Positions 8,779-16,865 of a stretch of DNA of 64,000 nt are shown one piece after another. Both the position numbers and the translations under genes were made by a program. The DNA lies in NCBI RefSeq assembly GCF_022170825.1, contig NZ_CP081878.1, forward strand, positions 274,001-338,000. The letters run 5' to 3'. The stretch comes from Exiguobacterium acetylicum. GTDB lineage: Bacteria; Bacillota; Bacilli; Exiguobacteriales; Exiguobacteriaceae. Below the pieces are notes generated by a model. That model saw nothing but the letters and a program-made list of their open reading frames with translations, made no database searches and was not told the DNA's origin. Position 1 is the stretch's first letter, and each line of letters starts with the position of its first letter.

Positions 8779-10904
8779 GATGATGATCCTCCTTCAGATA
8801 ATGGGATACGTTTTAATCGTAACGCATTCGTTACGACAGAGACAGAGCTGAATGCCATCGCTGCCCCCGCAAGCCAGGGAGCAAGTAGACCAAGAAAAGC
8901 GACGGGGATACCAATTGTGTTGTAACCGAGTGCAAAGACGAGGTTTTGGCGAATGTTCTTCATCGTCTGCTCACTCAGTTCGATCGCAAGTAAGACTTGC
9001 TTTAAATCGTGTCCGAGTAACGTCACATCAGCTGCTTCAAGCGCGACATCCGTTCCGCTACCTAGTGCGATGCCGACATCTGCTGTCACGAGCGCAGGGG
9101 CGTCATTGATACCGTCTCCCACCATCGCAACACGTTTCGTTTGTTGAAGTGATTGAATGACATCTGCCTTTTCAATGGGGAGGACGTCAGCAAAAACAAA
9201 CGCTGGGTCCAGTCCCAGTTCTTGAGCTAAATGATCAGCGACTTCCCGGCGGTCACCGGTCAAGAGATATACTTCTTTTGTCTCGCGCAACCGCTGGATC
9301 GTTTCTTTCGCTGAATCTTTTAGCGCGTCACGGATGGCGTATCCGGCCGCGACTTCTCCATCAACAGCGACGTATACGAGAGTCGCTCCAGGTGATGTCC
9401 AATCAGGAAGAACGATGTTTCGTTCCTGCATCATTCGCGCCGATCCGACGATGAGATCATGTCCCATGATTTGTCCCGTGATCCCACGTCCTGATTCGAC
9501 GTGGAACCGTTCGATATCAAAGACGACATCCCGTTCTGCTGTGATGGCGCGAGCAAGAGGGTGTTCCGATTGCCGTTCAAGCGCAGCAGCAAAATCGAGC
9601 GCAGTCTCCGTACCGAACGTCTCGACGACGACCGGACGACCAACTGTCAACGTTCCGGTCTTATCAAAGACGACGGCGTCGACATGCTGGAGGTTCTCGA
9701 GTTGAGCACCGCCTTTAAAGAGGATTCCTCGCTCAGCACCTTTTCCAGTGCCGACCATGATGGAAGTTGGTGTCGCCAGTCCGAGCGCACATGGACAAGC
9801 GATGACGAGCACCGCGATGGCCGGACGAATCGCTTCTGCGAAGGATCCACTGATCATCCACCAAGCGGCTAACGTCAAAAGAGCGATCGCGACGACGATG
9901 GGTACGAACACACCAGAAATACGATCCGCTTGTCGCTGGATAGGTGCTTTTTCAGTCTGCGCTTGTTCGACTACACGGATGATTTGCGAGAGAACCGTCG
10001 CTTGTCCAATCTTTGTCGCTTCGACTTGTAACGATCCATTTGTATTCAGCGTACCACCAATGACAGATGCGCCAATCGTCTTACGAACAGGTACGGACTC
10101 ACCCGTCAACATCGATTCATCGAGATACGCATCACCTGCACGAATGACACCATCTGTCGGAATTTTGTTCCCAGGTTTTACGAGTAAGATCATACCAGTT
10201 TGAATCGCATCGATGGAGACAGTTCGTTCCTGTCCATCTTCTAACACGACGGCTTCTTTCGCTTGCAGAGAGAGCAAGCTTTTAATGGCTCCTGTCGTCT
10301 GTTGTTTCGCACGATCTTCGAGGACTTTACCAAGCAAGACGAGTGTAATCAAAATGGCGCTTGTCTCAAAGTAGAGGTGCGGCATATCAGAGACAAGTAG
10401 CATTTCGGCAACTGAATAGAAGTAGGCAGCTGACGTTCCGAGCGCGACAAGGACGTCCATGTTTGCACTACCACTCCGTAAACTTTTATAGGCTCCGCTA
10501 TAAAACGGCGCACCAATAATGAATTGAACCGGAGTCGCTAAGGCGAACTGGAGCCAAGGATTCATTAAGACAGGCAGGTGGAACGGACTGTTAGGGATGT
10601 GAACCAACATGCTAGCAAGTAACGGGAGCGATAGAATGGCTGCGATGATGAAACGATAGAGCATCCGACGATTTGTCTTCGCTGCGTGTGGTGCTTGTTT
10701 GACCGTTGCCTCATAGCCGATTTTCCGGATTTTTTCGATGATCGCTTGATCATCATAGGCATCGGAAATCGAGACACGAGCGGTTTCAAGCGGCAAGTTG
10801 ACCGTTGCTTCGACCCCGTCCATCCGGTTGAGGACTTTTTCAATCCGGGCGGAGCAGGCGGCACACGTCATCCCTTCAATATCAAACTCAATCGTTTTTG
10901 ACAC
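8775..10904 (-). CDS. copA: copper-exporting P-type ATPase
   Basis: The 709-residue P1B-ATPase exports Cu(I) through the membrane at the cost of ATP. It has one N-terminal metal domain (GMTCAACSARIEKV, Cys14 and Cys17), eight hydrophobic segments, the transport CPC motif (IACPCALGLATP), the phosphorylation site DKTGTLTVG, the SEHPLARAI nucleotide loop and the GDGINDAPAL hinge. Many relatives have two N-terminal domains; here there is one. The GTG start follows GGAGGG. It is 13 bases downstream of csoR and overlaps copZ. Confidence 0.97.
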   Translation of the reverse strand: MSKTIEFDIEGMTCAACSARIEKVLNRMDGVEATVNLPLETARVSISDAYDDQAIIEKIRKIGYEATVKQAPHAAKTNRRMLYRFIIAAILSLPLLASMLVHIPNSPFHLPVLMNPWLQFALATPVQFIIGAPFYSGAYKSLRSGSANMDVLVALGTSAAYFYSVAEMLLVSDMPHLYFETSAILITLVLLGKVLEDRAKQQTTGAIKSLLSLQAKEAVVLEDGQERTVSIDAIQTGMILLVKPGNKIPTDGVIRAGDAYLDESMLTGESVPVRKTIGASVIGGTLNTNGSLQVEATKIGQATVLSQIIRVVEQAQTEKAPIQRQADRISGVFVPIVVAIALLTLAAWWMISGSFAEAIRPAIAVLVIACPCALGLATPTSIMVGTGKGAERGILFKGGAQLENLQHVDAVVFDKTGTLTVGRPVVVETFGTETALDFAAALERQSEHPLARAITAERDVVFDIERFHVESGRGITGQIMGHDLIVGSARMMQERNIVLPDWTSPGATLVYVAVDGEVAAGYAIRDALKDSAKETIQRLRETKEVYLLTGDRREVADHLAQELGLDPAFVFADVLPIEKADVIQSLQQTKRVAMVGDGINDAPALVTADVGIALGSGTDVALEAADVTLLGHDLKQVLLAIELSEQTMKNIRQNLVFALGYNTIGIPVAFLGLLAPWLAGAAMAFSSVSVVTNALRLKRIPLSEGGSSS

Positions 10905-10917
10905 CAGAAAACCCTCC

Positions 10918-11214
10918 TTATTTTTTCAGACGAGCAATGACTGCCATCAACTCATCGACGTAAGCGTCTGTACTGTCTTTACGGGTGGCGACTTCATGCA
11001 TGCACATCTTGACATGGCGTTCGATGATTTGTAGTTCGACTTGTCGTAGAGCTGCTTGAATCGATGCTGTCTGCGTCAAAATATCGATACAATATCGGTC
11101 TTCAGAAACCATATTGGCAATACCACGGACTTGCCCTTCAATGCGTTTCAATCGTTTCATCAACGCATCTTGTTCTTCGTTCGTCCGTGGAACAACGGGG
11201 TGATCGTGTGTCAT
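10918..11214 (-). CDS. csoR: copper-sensing repressor CsoR
   Basis: The 98-residue all-helical repressor has the Cu(I) ligands of the family in the right places: Cys42 (RYCIDIL), His67 and Cys71 (ERHVKMC). The N-terminal His/Asp-rich tail and RLKRIEGQVRGI helix are also typical. Without copper it blocks its own operon; Cu(I) binding releases the DNA. It is the first gene of csoR-copA-copZ, with a GC-rich palindromic operator about 50 bases upstream. Confidence 0.96.
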   Translation of the reverse strand: MTHDHPVVPRTNEEQDALMKRLKRIEGQVRGIANMVSEDRYCIDILTQTASIQAALRQVELQIIERHVKMCMHEVATRKDSTDAYVDELMAVIARLKK

Positions 11215-11258
11215 AGTCGTACCTCCTTTGGTGATCTTGTTATTATCTTTACTCTAAC

Positions 11259-11285
11259 ATATAGGTATGGGGGGTACCAGTATAT
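11259..11285. promoter_or_regulatory. candidate CsoR operator
   Basis: ATAGGTATGGGGGGTACCAG contains GGTA and TACC half-sites around a G-run with AT flanks, matching the TACC-Gn-GGTA style of CsoR sites upstream of copper operons in Bacillales. It lies just ahead of a GATAAT-type -10 for csoR. Confidence 0.6.
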
Positions 11286-11295
11286 AGCTTAAGCG

Positions 11296-11329
11296 ATAAA
11301 AAAAGCAGTCGCGAGAGGCGACTGCTTTT
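11296..11329 (-). terminator. terminator after the DHA2 exporter gene
   Basis: AAAAGCAGTCGC pairs with GCGACTGCTTTT around a five-base loop. On the minus strand it ends in seven T. Confidence 0.85.
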
Positions 11330-11333
11330 ACAC

Positions 11334-12869
11334 TTATTGATTGGAAACTTGTGGTTTGACGATCGTTTCGTTCAATGATCGTTGATCGCTGATGATGTCC
11401 TCTGCTTGTGTCGCACGCTTGATGAAGAAAGCAAGGACGAATGCTAAAGCAGCAATGAACGTCGAGATGAAGAACGCATAGTTGATCCCGTCAAGCGTCG
11501 CTTGCATCGTGATCTGCTGTTTTAAAGCAGCCGCCGCTTCAGCAGTCGGTTGACTTGTCATGTTTTTAGCCGCTTCCGCTGCGAGTTCCGTTCCACGTGT
11601 CTTCGCATGCGTCGACATGATCGTAACGAGCAATGCTGTTCCAATCGCACCGGATACTTGTTGAAGTGTATTGTTCATCGCCGTTCCGTGTGGATAGTAG
11701 CGTGTTGGTAACTGGTTCAAACCGTTCGTTGAGACTGGCATCATGACCATTGACATCCCGAACATCCGCAATGAATAGAGGACAATCAGATGTGTGTACG
11801 TTGTATCCATCTCAAGCTGACTGAAGTAATAACTTGTGACGACTGTGATGAATAAACCAGTCAACGCAAGAGGACGACCGCCGATTTTATCGAACAGTTT
11901 CCCGTTGATCGGTGACATGACTGCCATCAAGATGGCACCCGGTAACAACATGAGACCGGCATCAAGTGGCGAGATGCCACGAATCGTCTGGACATAGATC
12001 GGAAGCAATAACATGCCCGAGAACATCGCCATCGTCACGACCATCGAAATGGCAGAAGATAAGGCGAACATCGGATAACGGTAAATTTTAAAGTTGAGCA
12101 TCGGACGTTCCATATGGAGCTGACGGTAAATGAATGTCACGAGCGCAATCACACCAACAATCAAGGCGCCGTAAACATGGAAACTGTCCCATCCTTTAGA
12201 ACCAGCGGAGCTGAACCCATACAGTAAACCACCAAAACCGAGTGACGAAAGTGCAACGGAAGTCAGATCGATGCGAGTGTCTGAGCGTTCCTTAACGTCA
12301 CGGAGCAAGAAGAAACCAGCGACGAGAACGATTAAGGCGATCGGTGTGATGAAGTGGAACAACATCCGCCAATCATAGTGCTCGATGATCCAACCAGACA
12401 ATGTCGGTCCGATTGCTGGAGCACCCATCATGATCAATCCGAAGAAGCCCATCGCTGTTCCGCGTTTTTCAATTGGGAAGCTGACGAGCATGACGTTCAT
12501 CAGTAATGGCATCATGATCGCAGAACCAGACGCTTGAATCATTCGTCCTGCGAGTAGCACAGGGAAGACTTCAGCGAATCCTGCTAAAATCGTTCCGGTC
12601 GAGAAGAGAGTCATCGCTAGTAAGAAGAGACGACGGACCGAATACTTTTGAATCAAGAAAGCCGATGTCGGAATTAAGACACCGTTGACGAGCATGAAAC
12701 CAGTCGAGAGCCATTGAGCGGTCGATGGTTCAATCGCTAAGTCCTTCATGATCGAAGGAAGGGCGATATTGAGTAAGGTATTATTTAAGAAAGCAATGAA
12801 TGCCCCAATCATCAAAACAGCAAGAATGCCATAGGGAGGTCGGGATGTGTGAGTAGCGCTTTGTTGCAT
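11334..12869 (-). CDS. MFS multidrug exporter, DHA2 (EmrB/QacA) family
   Basis: The 511-residue protein has about 14 hydrophobic helices. The segments FLNNTLLNIALPSIMKDL and GRMIQASGSAIMMPLL are typical of DHA2 proton-driven drug exporters, as is the LPTRYYPHGTAMNNTLQQVSGAIG stretch. Related Bacillus proteins (LmrB, Mdr) export lincomycin, quinolones or other compounds. It is monocistronic, with AGGAGG before the start and a terminator behind. The leader contains a partly symmetrical ATAGAACGACCGTATAG at 12905-12921 that could bind a TetR-type repressor, but no such gene is nearby. Confidence 0.88.
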   Translation of the reverse strand: MQQSATHTSRPPYGILAVLMIGAFIAFLNNTLLNIALPSIMKDLAIEPSTAQWLSTGFMLVNGVLIPTSAFLIQKYSVRRLFLLAMTLFSTGTILAGFAEVFPVLLAGRMIQASGSAIMMPLLMNVMLVSFPIEKRGTAMGFFGLIMMGAPAIGPTLSGWIIEHYDWRMLFHFITPIALIVLVAGFFLLRDVKERSDTRIDLTSVALSSLGFGGLLYGFSSAGSKGWDSFHVYGALIVGVIALVTFIYRQLHMERPMLNFKIYRYPMFALSSAISMVVTMAMFSGMLLLPIYVQTIRGISPLDAGLMLLPGAILMAVMSPINGKLFDKIGGRPLALTGLFITVVTSYYFSQLEMDTTYTHLIVLYSLRMFGMSMVMMPVSTNGLNQLPTRYYPHGTAMNNTLQQVSGAIGTALLVTIMSTHAKTRGTELAAEAAKNMTSQPTAEAAAALKQQITMQATLDGINYAFFISTFIAALAFVLAFFIKRATQAEDIISDQRSLNETIVKPQVSNQ

Positions 12870-12904
12870 GAGTATCCTCCTAACTAAACTAACGGTACAT
12901 ATTT

Positions 12905-12921
12905 CTATACGGTCGTTCTAT
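12905..12921. promoter_or_regulatory. imperfect palindrome in the exporter leader
   Basis: CTATACGGTCGTTCTAT lies about 40 bases upstream of the drug exporter start. Imperfect TAGA/CTAT half-sites around a CGNNCG centre recall TetR-family operators such as those of Bacillus lmr genes. Match is modest. Confidence 0.22.
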
Positions 12922-13040
12922 CTGTAGTTTATCTTAATCCGATTTAGTTCGAATTACAAATAATAATAGCTAAGAAAGATAATTTTATTTTTTGTGTAAC
13001 ATTGAAAGCGTTTTTCTAATAAGGCAAAACGAGATGAACA

Positions 13041-13081
13041 AAAAAGTGCAATCCTTCTCGTTAGAGAAAAATTGCACTTTG
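13041..13081 (-). terminator. terminator of the gabD/TPP-enzyme/ytxJ transcript
   Basis: AAAGTGCAAT pairs with ATTGCACTTT and an inner TTCTC/GAGAA stem. On the minus strand it is followed by TTTTTTG. A second hairpin lies between this and the ytxJ stop. Confidence 0.85.
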
Positions 13082-13086
13082 TCTTT

Positions 13087-13118
13087 AGTATGAAACAGCC
13101 CGGAGGTAGTTTCATACT
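13087..13118 (-). terminator. second hairpin in tandem after ytxJ
   Basis: AGTATGAAAC and GTTTCATACT form a perfect 10-bp stem with a 12-base loop, directly after the ytxJ stop and before the U-tailed terminator. It has no T-run of its own and may protect the 3' end. Confidence 0.55.
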
Positions 13119-13122
13119 AGCG

Positions 13123-13449
13123 TTACTGGACGTTCGTTTCGAGCGCATCTTTCGTAATATCGTAATGAGATGCTGTCCAAACGGACTTACCATCTTGAAT
13201 GAACAAGACTTGGGGTGACTCGTGTCGAACGCTATAGTGCTCGGCAATATGGTTCGACAATGTCCGAGCTTCTTGAACAAAGAGGTACGCCGTTGGAACA
13301 GACGTTTCATCGGCGAACTTCGTATACTCAGAAAAGCCAGCAGCGCTGATTGGGCATGTCGTACTGTGTTTGCAGATCACGAACGCTGTGTGTTCGGAAG
13401 CAAATTGATCAAAATCAGAAATCGATTGCAGTTTACGTGGTTGTGTCAT
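13123..13449 (-). CDS. ytxJ: bacillithiol-system redox protein YtxJ (monothiol thioredoxin fold)
   Basis: The 108-residue product has the same length as Bacillus YtxJ and its HSTTCPIS active-site segment (Cys32, with another Cys at 26), in a thioredoxin-like fold ending QVLFIQDGKSVW. YtxJ proteins act with bacillithiol, the Firmicute glutathione substitute, probably removing bacillithiol from protein cysteines. The ATG at 13449 is preceded by GGAGGG; an upstream frame to 13482 would overlap the neighbouring gene. It starts four bases after the TPP-enzyme gene stop and is thus part of that operon. Confidence 0.88.
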   Translation of the reverse strand: MTQPRKLQSISDFDQFASEHTAFVICKHSTTCPISAAGFSEYTKFADETSVPTAYLFVQEARTLSNHIAEHYSVRHESPQVLFIQDGKSVWTASHYDITKDALETNVQ

Positions 13450-13453
13450 ATTT

Positions 13454-15082
13454 TCACCCTCCATACGTCCGGAGACGTTCACTTAACTTTAGATTTTCCC
13501 GGTAATCGACCGGACAGTCAATTAAAACGGGTCCATCGCTCGCAAATGCTTGATCAAGACAGTGTGCAAGGGAACCGTGTTCACCGACACGAAGACCGAG
13601 TGCTCCGAAGGCATGAGCCAGTTGAACGAGATCCGGATTGTCGAACGTGATGTAGGACGAACGTCCGTAAGCTTGTTGTTGTTTCCATTCAATGAGTCCA
13701 TACGTTCCGTCACGCCAAATCAACACGACGAGCGGGAGTTTCAAGCGAACGGCAGTTTCAAGGTCCTGTCCATTCATCAAGAAGGCACCGTCTCCGGCAG
13801 CGCAGACGATTCGCCGGTCCGGATATAATAGCTTGGCTGCGAGCGCACTCGATAAACCATAGCCCATCGAAGCAAACCCGTTCGAAATGAATAATTGATT
13901 CGGACGCGTCGTTTGATAATGACGAGCGAGCCACACCTTATGAGCGCCGACGTCCGAGAAGACCATCCCATTCTCTCCGACAGTTCGCTCGAGTTCACGA
14001 ACGATACTTTGCGGGTGCAAAGGAAGTGCGAGCGAATACGTTTCTTGGATTTCTTCGCGTAATTTATCGCGATCGTGTTGCCAGCCGTCCCACGCGCGCT
14101 CGGGAAGTAACGGAGTCAACACAGTCAGCAATTCATCAAGTGGTCCGACTAAGTTCGCCACGACCGGGTAGTACGCATCGATTTCGTGCGGATTCGTATC
14201 GAGATGGACGACAGGTGTCTTTTTCGGGTTCCATTTTTGTGGGGGCAATTCGGTAATATCGTAGCCGACCGTAATGATGAGGTCACTCGCCTCAAGAATT
14301 CGCTGATTGTAATCGACGTCTGGTAAACCAATCGTGTGTGCAGCAAGTGGGTGATGCGAGGAAATCGCGCCTTTTCCCATCATCGTCTCAACGACAGGAA
14401 CCTGCAGTTTTTCAACGAATATTCGAAACGCATCAAGTGCTTGTTGCCTATGAATACCGAAACCAGCAATGATGACCGGCTGTTTTGCTCGCTCAATCAG
14501 ACGTAAAACGTCCGGGTCATCAATCGTTAAGGAGTGAAGATAGGTCGGTGCGCTATCACTTTGCATCGGTGTCATCGGTTGATCGCGTTCTTGTTTTGCG
14601 ATGTCTTCCGGAAAAGAGATGTGTGTCGCTCCCGGCTTTTCACTGCTCGCTGTCGCAAAGGCACGACGTACGATTTCCGGAATGACCTCTGCCGTCAAAA
14701 CGGACGTGCTTGATTTCGTGACAGGACGATACAGGTCAACGAGATCAAACATTTGGTGCGACGCCTTATGTTGGCGTGCCGTTGCGCCTTGACCCGTGAT
14801 GGCGACGACAGGGGAGTGATCCATCGTTGCACTCGCGATACCGGTCATCATATTGGTCGCGCCAGGACCAAGCGTCGACAGGCAAACACCCGGTCGTCCG
14901 CTCAGACGACCGAACATCGCTGCCATGAAAGCGGCATTCGTTTCATGGCGTGTCGTAATGAAGGTGATCGATGAACGACTGAGTGATTCGAGCAATGTGA
15001 TGTTTTCTTCTCCAGGAACGCCAAAAATATGTGTGACACCCTCTGCTTCTAAACATTGAACGAACCAATCCGCCGCGTTCAC
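13454..15082 (-). CDS. TPP-dependent enzyme of the acetolactate synthase family; possible 2-oxoglutarate decarboxylase
   Basis: The 542-residue protein has the three-domain layout of ThDP decarboxylases. It shows the N-terminal activating Glu in GVPGEENI, RHETNAAFMAAMFGRL, a central FAD/nucleotide-like domain, and the C-terminal ThDP motif GDGAFLMNGQDLETAV. By homology it would be called acetolactate synthase large subunit. It is, however, not in an ilv cluster and has no regulatory subunit. Its GTG overlaps by four bases the stop of a succinate-semialdehyde dehydrogenase gene. In some cyanobacteria the same pair, also annotated as acetolactate synthase, converts 2-oxoglutarate to succinate. 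That role is an inference here. Confidence 0.8.
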   Translation of the reverse strand: MNAADWFVQCLEAEGVTHIFGVPGEENITLLESLSRSSITFITTRHETNAAFMAAMFGRLSGRPGVCLSTLGPGATNMMTGIASATMDHSPVVAITGQGATARQHKASHQMFDLVDLYRPVTKSSTSVLTAEVIPEIVRRAFATASSEKPGATHISFPEDIAKQERDQPMTPMQSDSAPTYLHSLTIDDPDVLRLIERAKQPVIIAGFGIHRQQALDAFRIFVEKLQVPVVETMMGKGAISSHHPLAAHTIGLPDVDYNQRILEASDLIITVGYDITELPPQKWNPKKTPVVHLDTNPHEIDAYYPVVANLVGPLDELLTVLTPLLPERAWDGWQHDRDKLREEIQETYSLALPLHPQSIVRELERTVGENGMVFSDVGAHKVWLARHYQTTRPNQLFISNGFASMGYGLSSALAAKLLYPDRRIVCAAGDGAFLMNGQDLETAVRLKLPLVVLIWRDGTYGLIEWKQQQAYGRSSYITFDNPDLVQLAHAFGALGLRVGEHGSLAHCLDQAFASDGPVLIDCPVDYRENLKLSERLRTYGG

Positions 15083-16515
15083 GCTAAACCACCGATTGAG
15101 ATATATTTCGTCTCGAGATAGGCTTCGAGCCCTTCGCTGCCACCTTCACGACCGACACCGGACTGCTTCATGCCACCAAATGGTGCTTGTGCTGCTGAAG
15201 GGACCCCATCATTCCAACCGACGATTCCGTAATCGAGCCCTTCGATCGCACGGATCGCGCGGGCATAATCCTTCGTAAAGACGTAGGAAGCGAGACCGAA
15301 TGGAGTCTGGTTCGCATAATGGACCGCTTCTTCGTCTGAACTGACACGTTGTACTGGTGCGACCGGACCAAACGTCTCTTCGTTCATGATCAACATGCCT
15401 GGTTTCACATCAGCTAGAACGGTTGCCTCATAATAATAGACGTCATTCTCTTCATCAGCGTTACCAGTGCCGCCTGTGACGACTCGCGCACCAGCGGATG
15501 TCGCATCGTCGACGTGTTTTTTTACTTTATCGTAACCGGACTTATTGATCATCGGTCCGATCTTCGTCTCAGCCTCAAGACCATTTCCGGTCTTCAGCTT
15601 CGCCGTTTCTTGTCCGAGTTTTTCAACGAACGCGTCATAAATCGAGTCGGATACGTAAATCCGGTTTCCACAGACACACGTCTGTCCGCCATTGCGGAAT
15701 TTTGACTTGATCGTCTCAGCAACAGCTAAATCAAGGTCGCAGTCATCAAAAACAAGGATTGGTGCGTGACCACCGAGTTCAAGCGACATTGCCTTGATTG
15801 TCTCTGCTCCTTGTGCCATCAATGTCCGTCCGACTTCTGTTGAACCGGTGAAGGTAATCTTATCAACGTGTGGATGTGTCGCGAGTGATTCGCCAAGTGC
15901 TTTCCCGCTACCCGTCACCGCATTAACGACACCTTCAGGAATCCCGACTTCCTGACACAGTTCAAGGAGACGAAGAGCGGTCAGCGGAGTCGCTGTTGGT
16001 GGTTTTAGGACAAACGTGCACCCAGCGACGAGTGCCGGAGCTAATTTTCGTGTAATCATAGCAGCTGGAAAGTTCCACGGTGTGATCGCAGCAACGACAC
16101 CGACCGGCTGTTTGATGACTTGTAATCGTTTGCCTGCATCATGCGTCGGAATGACGCGACCATAAGCACGTTTTCCTTCTTCCGCAAACCACTTGACGAA
16201 GTTTGCTGCATACTGGACTTCACCTTCTGATTCGGCAAGTGGTTTCCCCATCTCAAGTGTCATCAAGCGAGCCAGTTCATCCTTTTTCTCGATCATCTTC
16301 GTATACAACTTCTCGAGTAATTCAGCTCGTTCATAGACTGTTCGTTTTGACCAGTCAGGAAACGCTTTTCGCGCTGCTTCCACGGCATCGTTGACATCTT
16401 CTTTCGTGCCGTTTGGTACACTACCGACGACTTCCCCGGTCGCCGGATTTGTAACGTCCGTTCGTTCTCGTCCATGATCGAGCCATTGTCCATCGATGAA
16501 AAATTGTCCATTCAT
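15079..16515 (-). CDS. gabD: NAD(P)-dependent succinate-semialdehyde dehydrogenase
   Basis: The 478-residue aldehyde dehydrogenase has the family landmarks: AITPWNFPAAMITRKLAPAL, TGSTEVGRTL, the general base Glu in SLELGGHAP, the nucleophilic Cys in GGQTCVCGNR (the paired Cys typical of SSADH) and EETFGPVAP. It oxidises succinic semialdehyde to succinate. It is the first gene of an operon with the TPP enzyme and ytxJ. No GABA transaminase gene is adjacent, so the semialdehyde probably comes from the TPP enzyme. GGGGGATTTT precedes the start. Confidence 0.9.
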   Translation of the reverse strand: MNGQFFIDGQWLDHGRERTDVTNPATGEVVGSVPNGTKEDVNDAVEAARKAFPDWSKRTVYERAELLEKLYTKMIEKKDELARLMTLEMGKPLAESEGEVQYAANFVKWFAEEGKRAYGRVIPTHDAGKRLQVIKQPVGVVAAITPWNFPAAMITRKLAPALVAGCTFVLKPPTATPLTALRLLELCQEVGIPEGVVNAVTGSGKALGESLATHPHVDKITFTGSTEVGRTLMAQGAETIKAMSLELGGHAPILVFDDCDLDLAVAETIKSKFRNGGQTCVCGNRIYVSDSIYDAFVEKLGQETAKLKTGNGLEAETKIGPMINKSGYDKVKKHVDDATSAGARVVTGGTGNADEENDVYYYEATVLADVKPGMLIMNEETFGPVAPVQRVSSDEEAVHYANQTPFGLASYVFTKDYARAIRAIEGLDYGIVGWNDGVPSAAQAPFGGMKQSGVGREGGSEGLEAYLETKYISIGGLA

Positions 16516-16734
16516 CCTGAAAATCCCCCTTTTTTTATGTGCATTGATAAGGGTATACCCGAACGACGAAAAAAAGATTCACTTTGGGAAGGAAAGGTTA
16601 TGCAAAAGGGTAGAAATCGACCGATAAACAGTGTAGGATAATTCAGTAAATGTAATGTAAAACAACATGAAATATTCAGCGTGAACAAAGAGTGACAGTA
16701 GTTGATGTGAAATGGTGGAATCACCCCTGAGACA

Positions 16735-16762
16735 TTGACTTTAGAAGTGGATTTGATAAGAT
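16735..16762 (+). promoter_or_regulatory. SigA-type promoter for the alpha-glucosidase gene
   Basis: TTGACT and TAAGAT are separated by 16 bases. The predicted start point falls in the LacI-type operator that follows. Confidence 0.6.
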
Positions 16763-16775
16763 GAAGGTAGAGGAT

Positions 16776-16794
16776 TTGCGCAATCGGTTGCGCT
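16776..16794. promoter_or_regulatory. LacI/MalR-type operator
   Basis: TTGCGCAATCGGTTGCGCT has perfect GCGCAA/TTGCGC arms around a CG-centred spacer, the form bound by LacI-family sugar repressors including maltose regulators. It sits right after the -10, ideal for repression. No lacI-type gene is in this window. Confidence 0.7.
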
Positions 16795-16865
16795 GTAAAT
16801 GATAACTATTTAATGGATGACAAAAAAGCTCACTAATGACTGACCTACGAGAGGATTCACGACAC

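Larger units (their letters stand above)
16516..16865. other. 350-base divergent promoter region between gabD and the alpha-glucosidase gene
   Basis: No coding frame with a ribosome site is visible. The right part contains the alpha-glucosidase promoter and LacI-type operator listed separately. The left part contains a perfect GGGTATACCC palindrome at 16551-16560, about 35 bases from the gabD start, which may be part of the gabD promoter (SigB-like GGGTAT on the minus strand, but without a matching -35). Confidence 0.5.

Noticed and set aside
12954-13310. 118-codon leftward frame overlapping ytxJ
   Set aside because: It covers the tandem terminators and lies in another frame of ytxJ; it is Lys/Phe-rich without ribosome site.
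16551-16560. GGGTATACCC as SigB promoter of gabD
   Set aside because: The -10-like GGGTAT is good, but no GTTTAA-like -35 occurs 12-15 bases before it.
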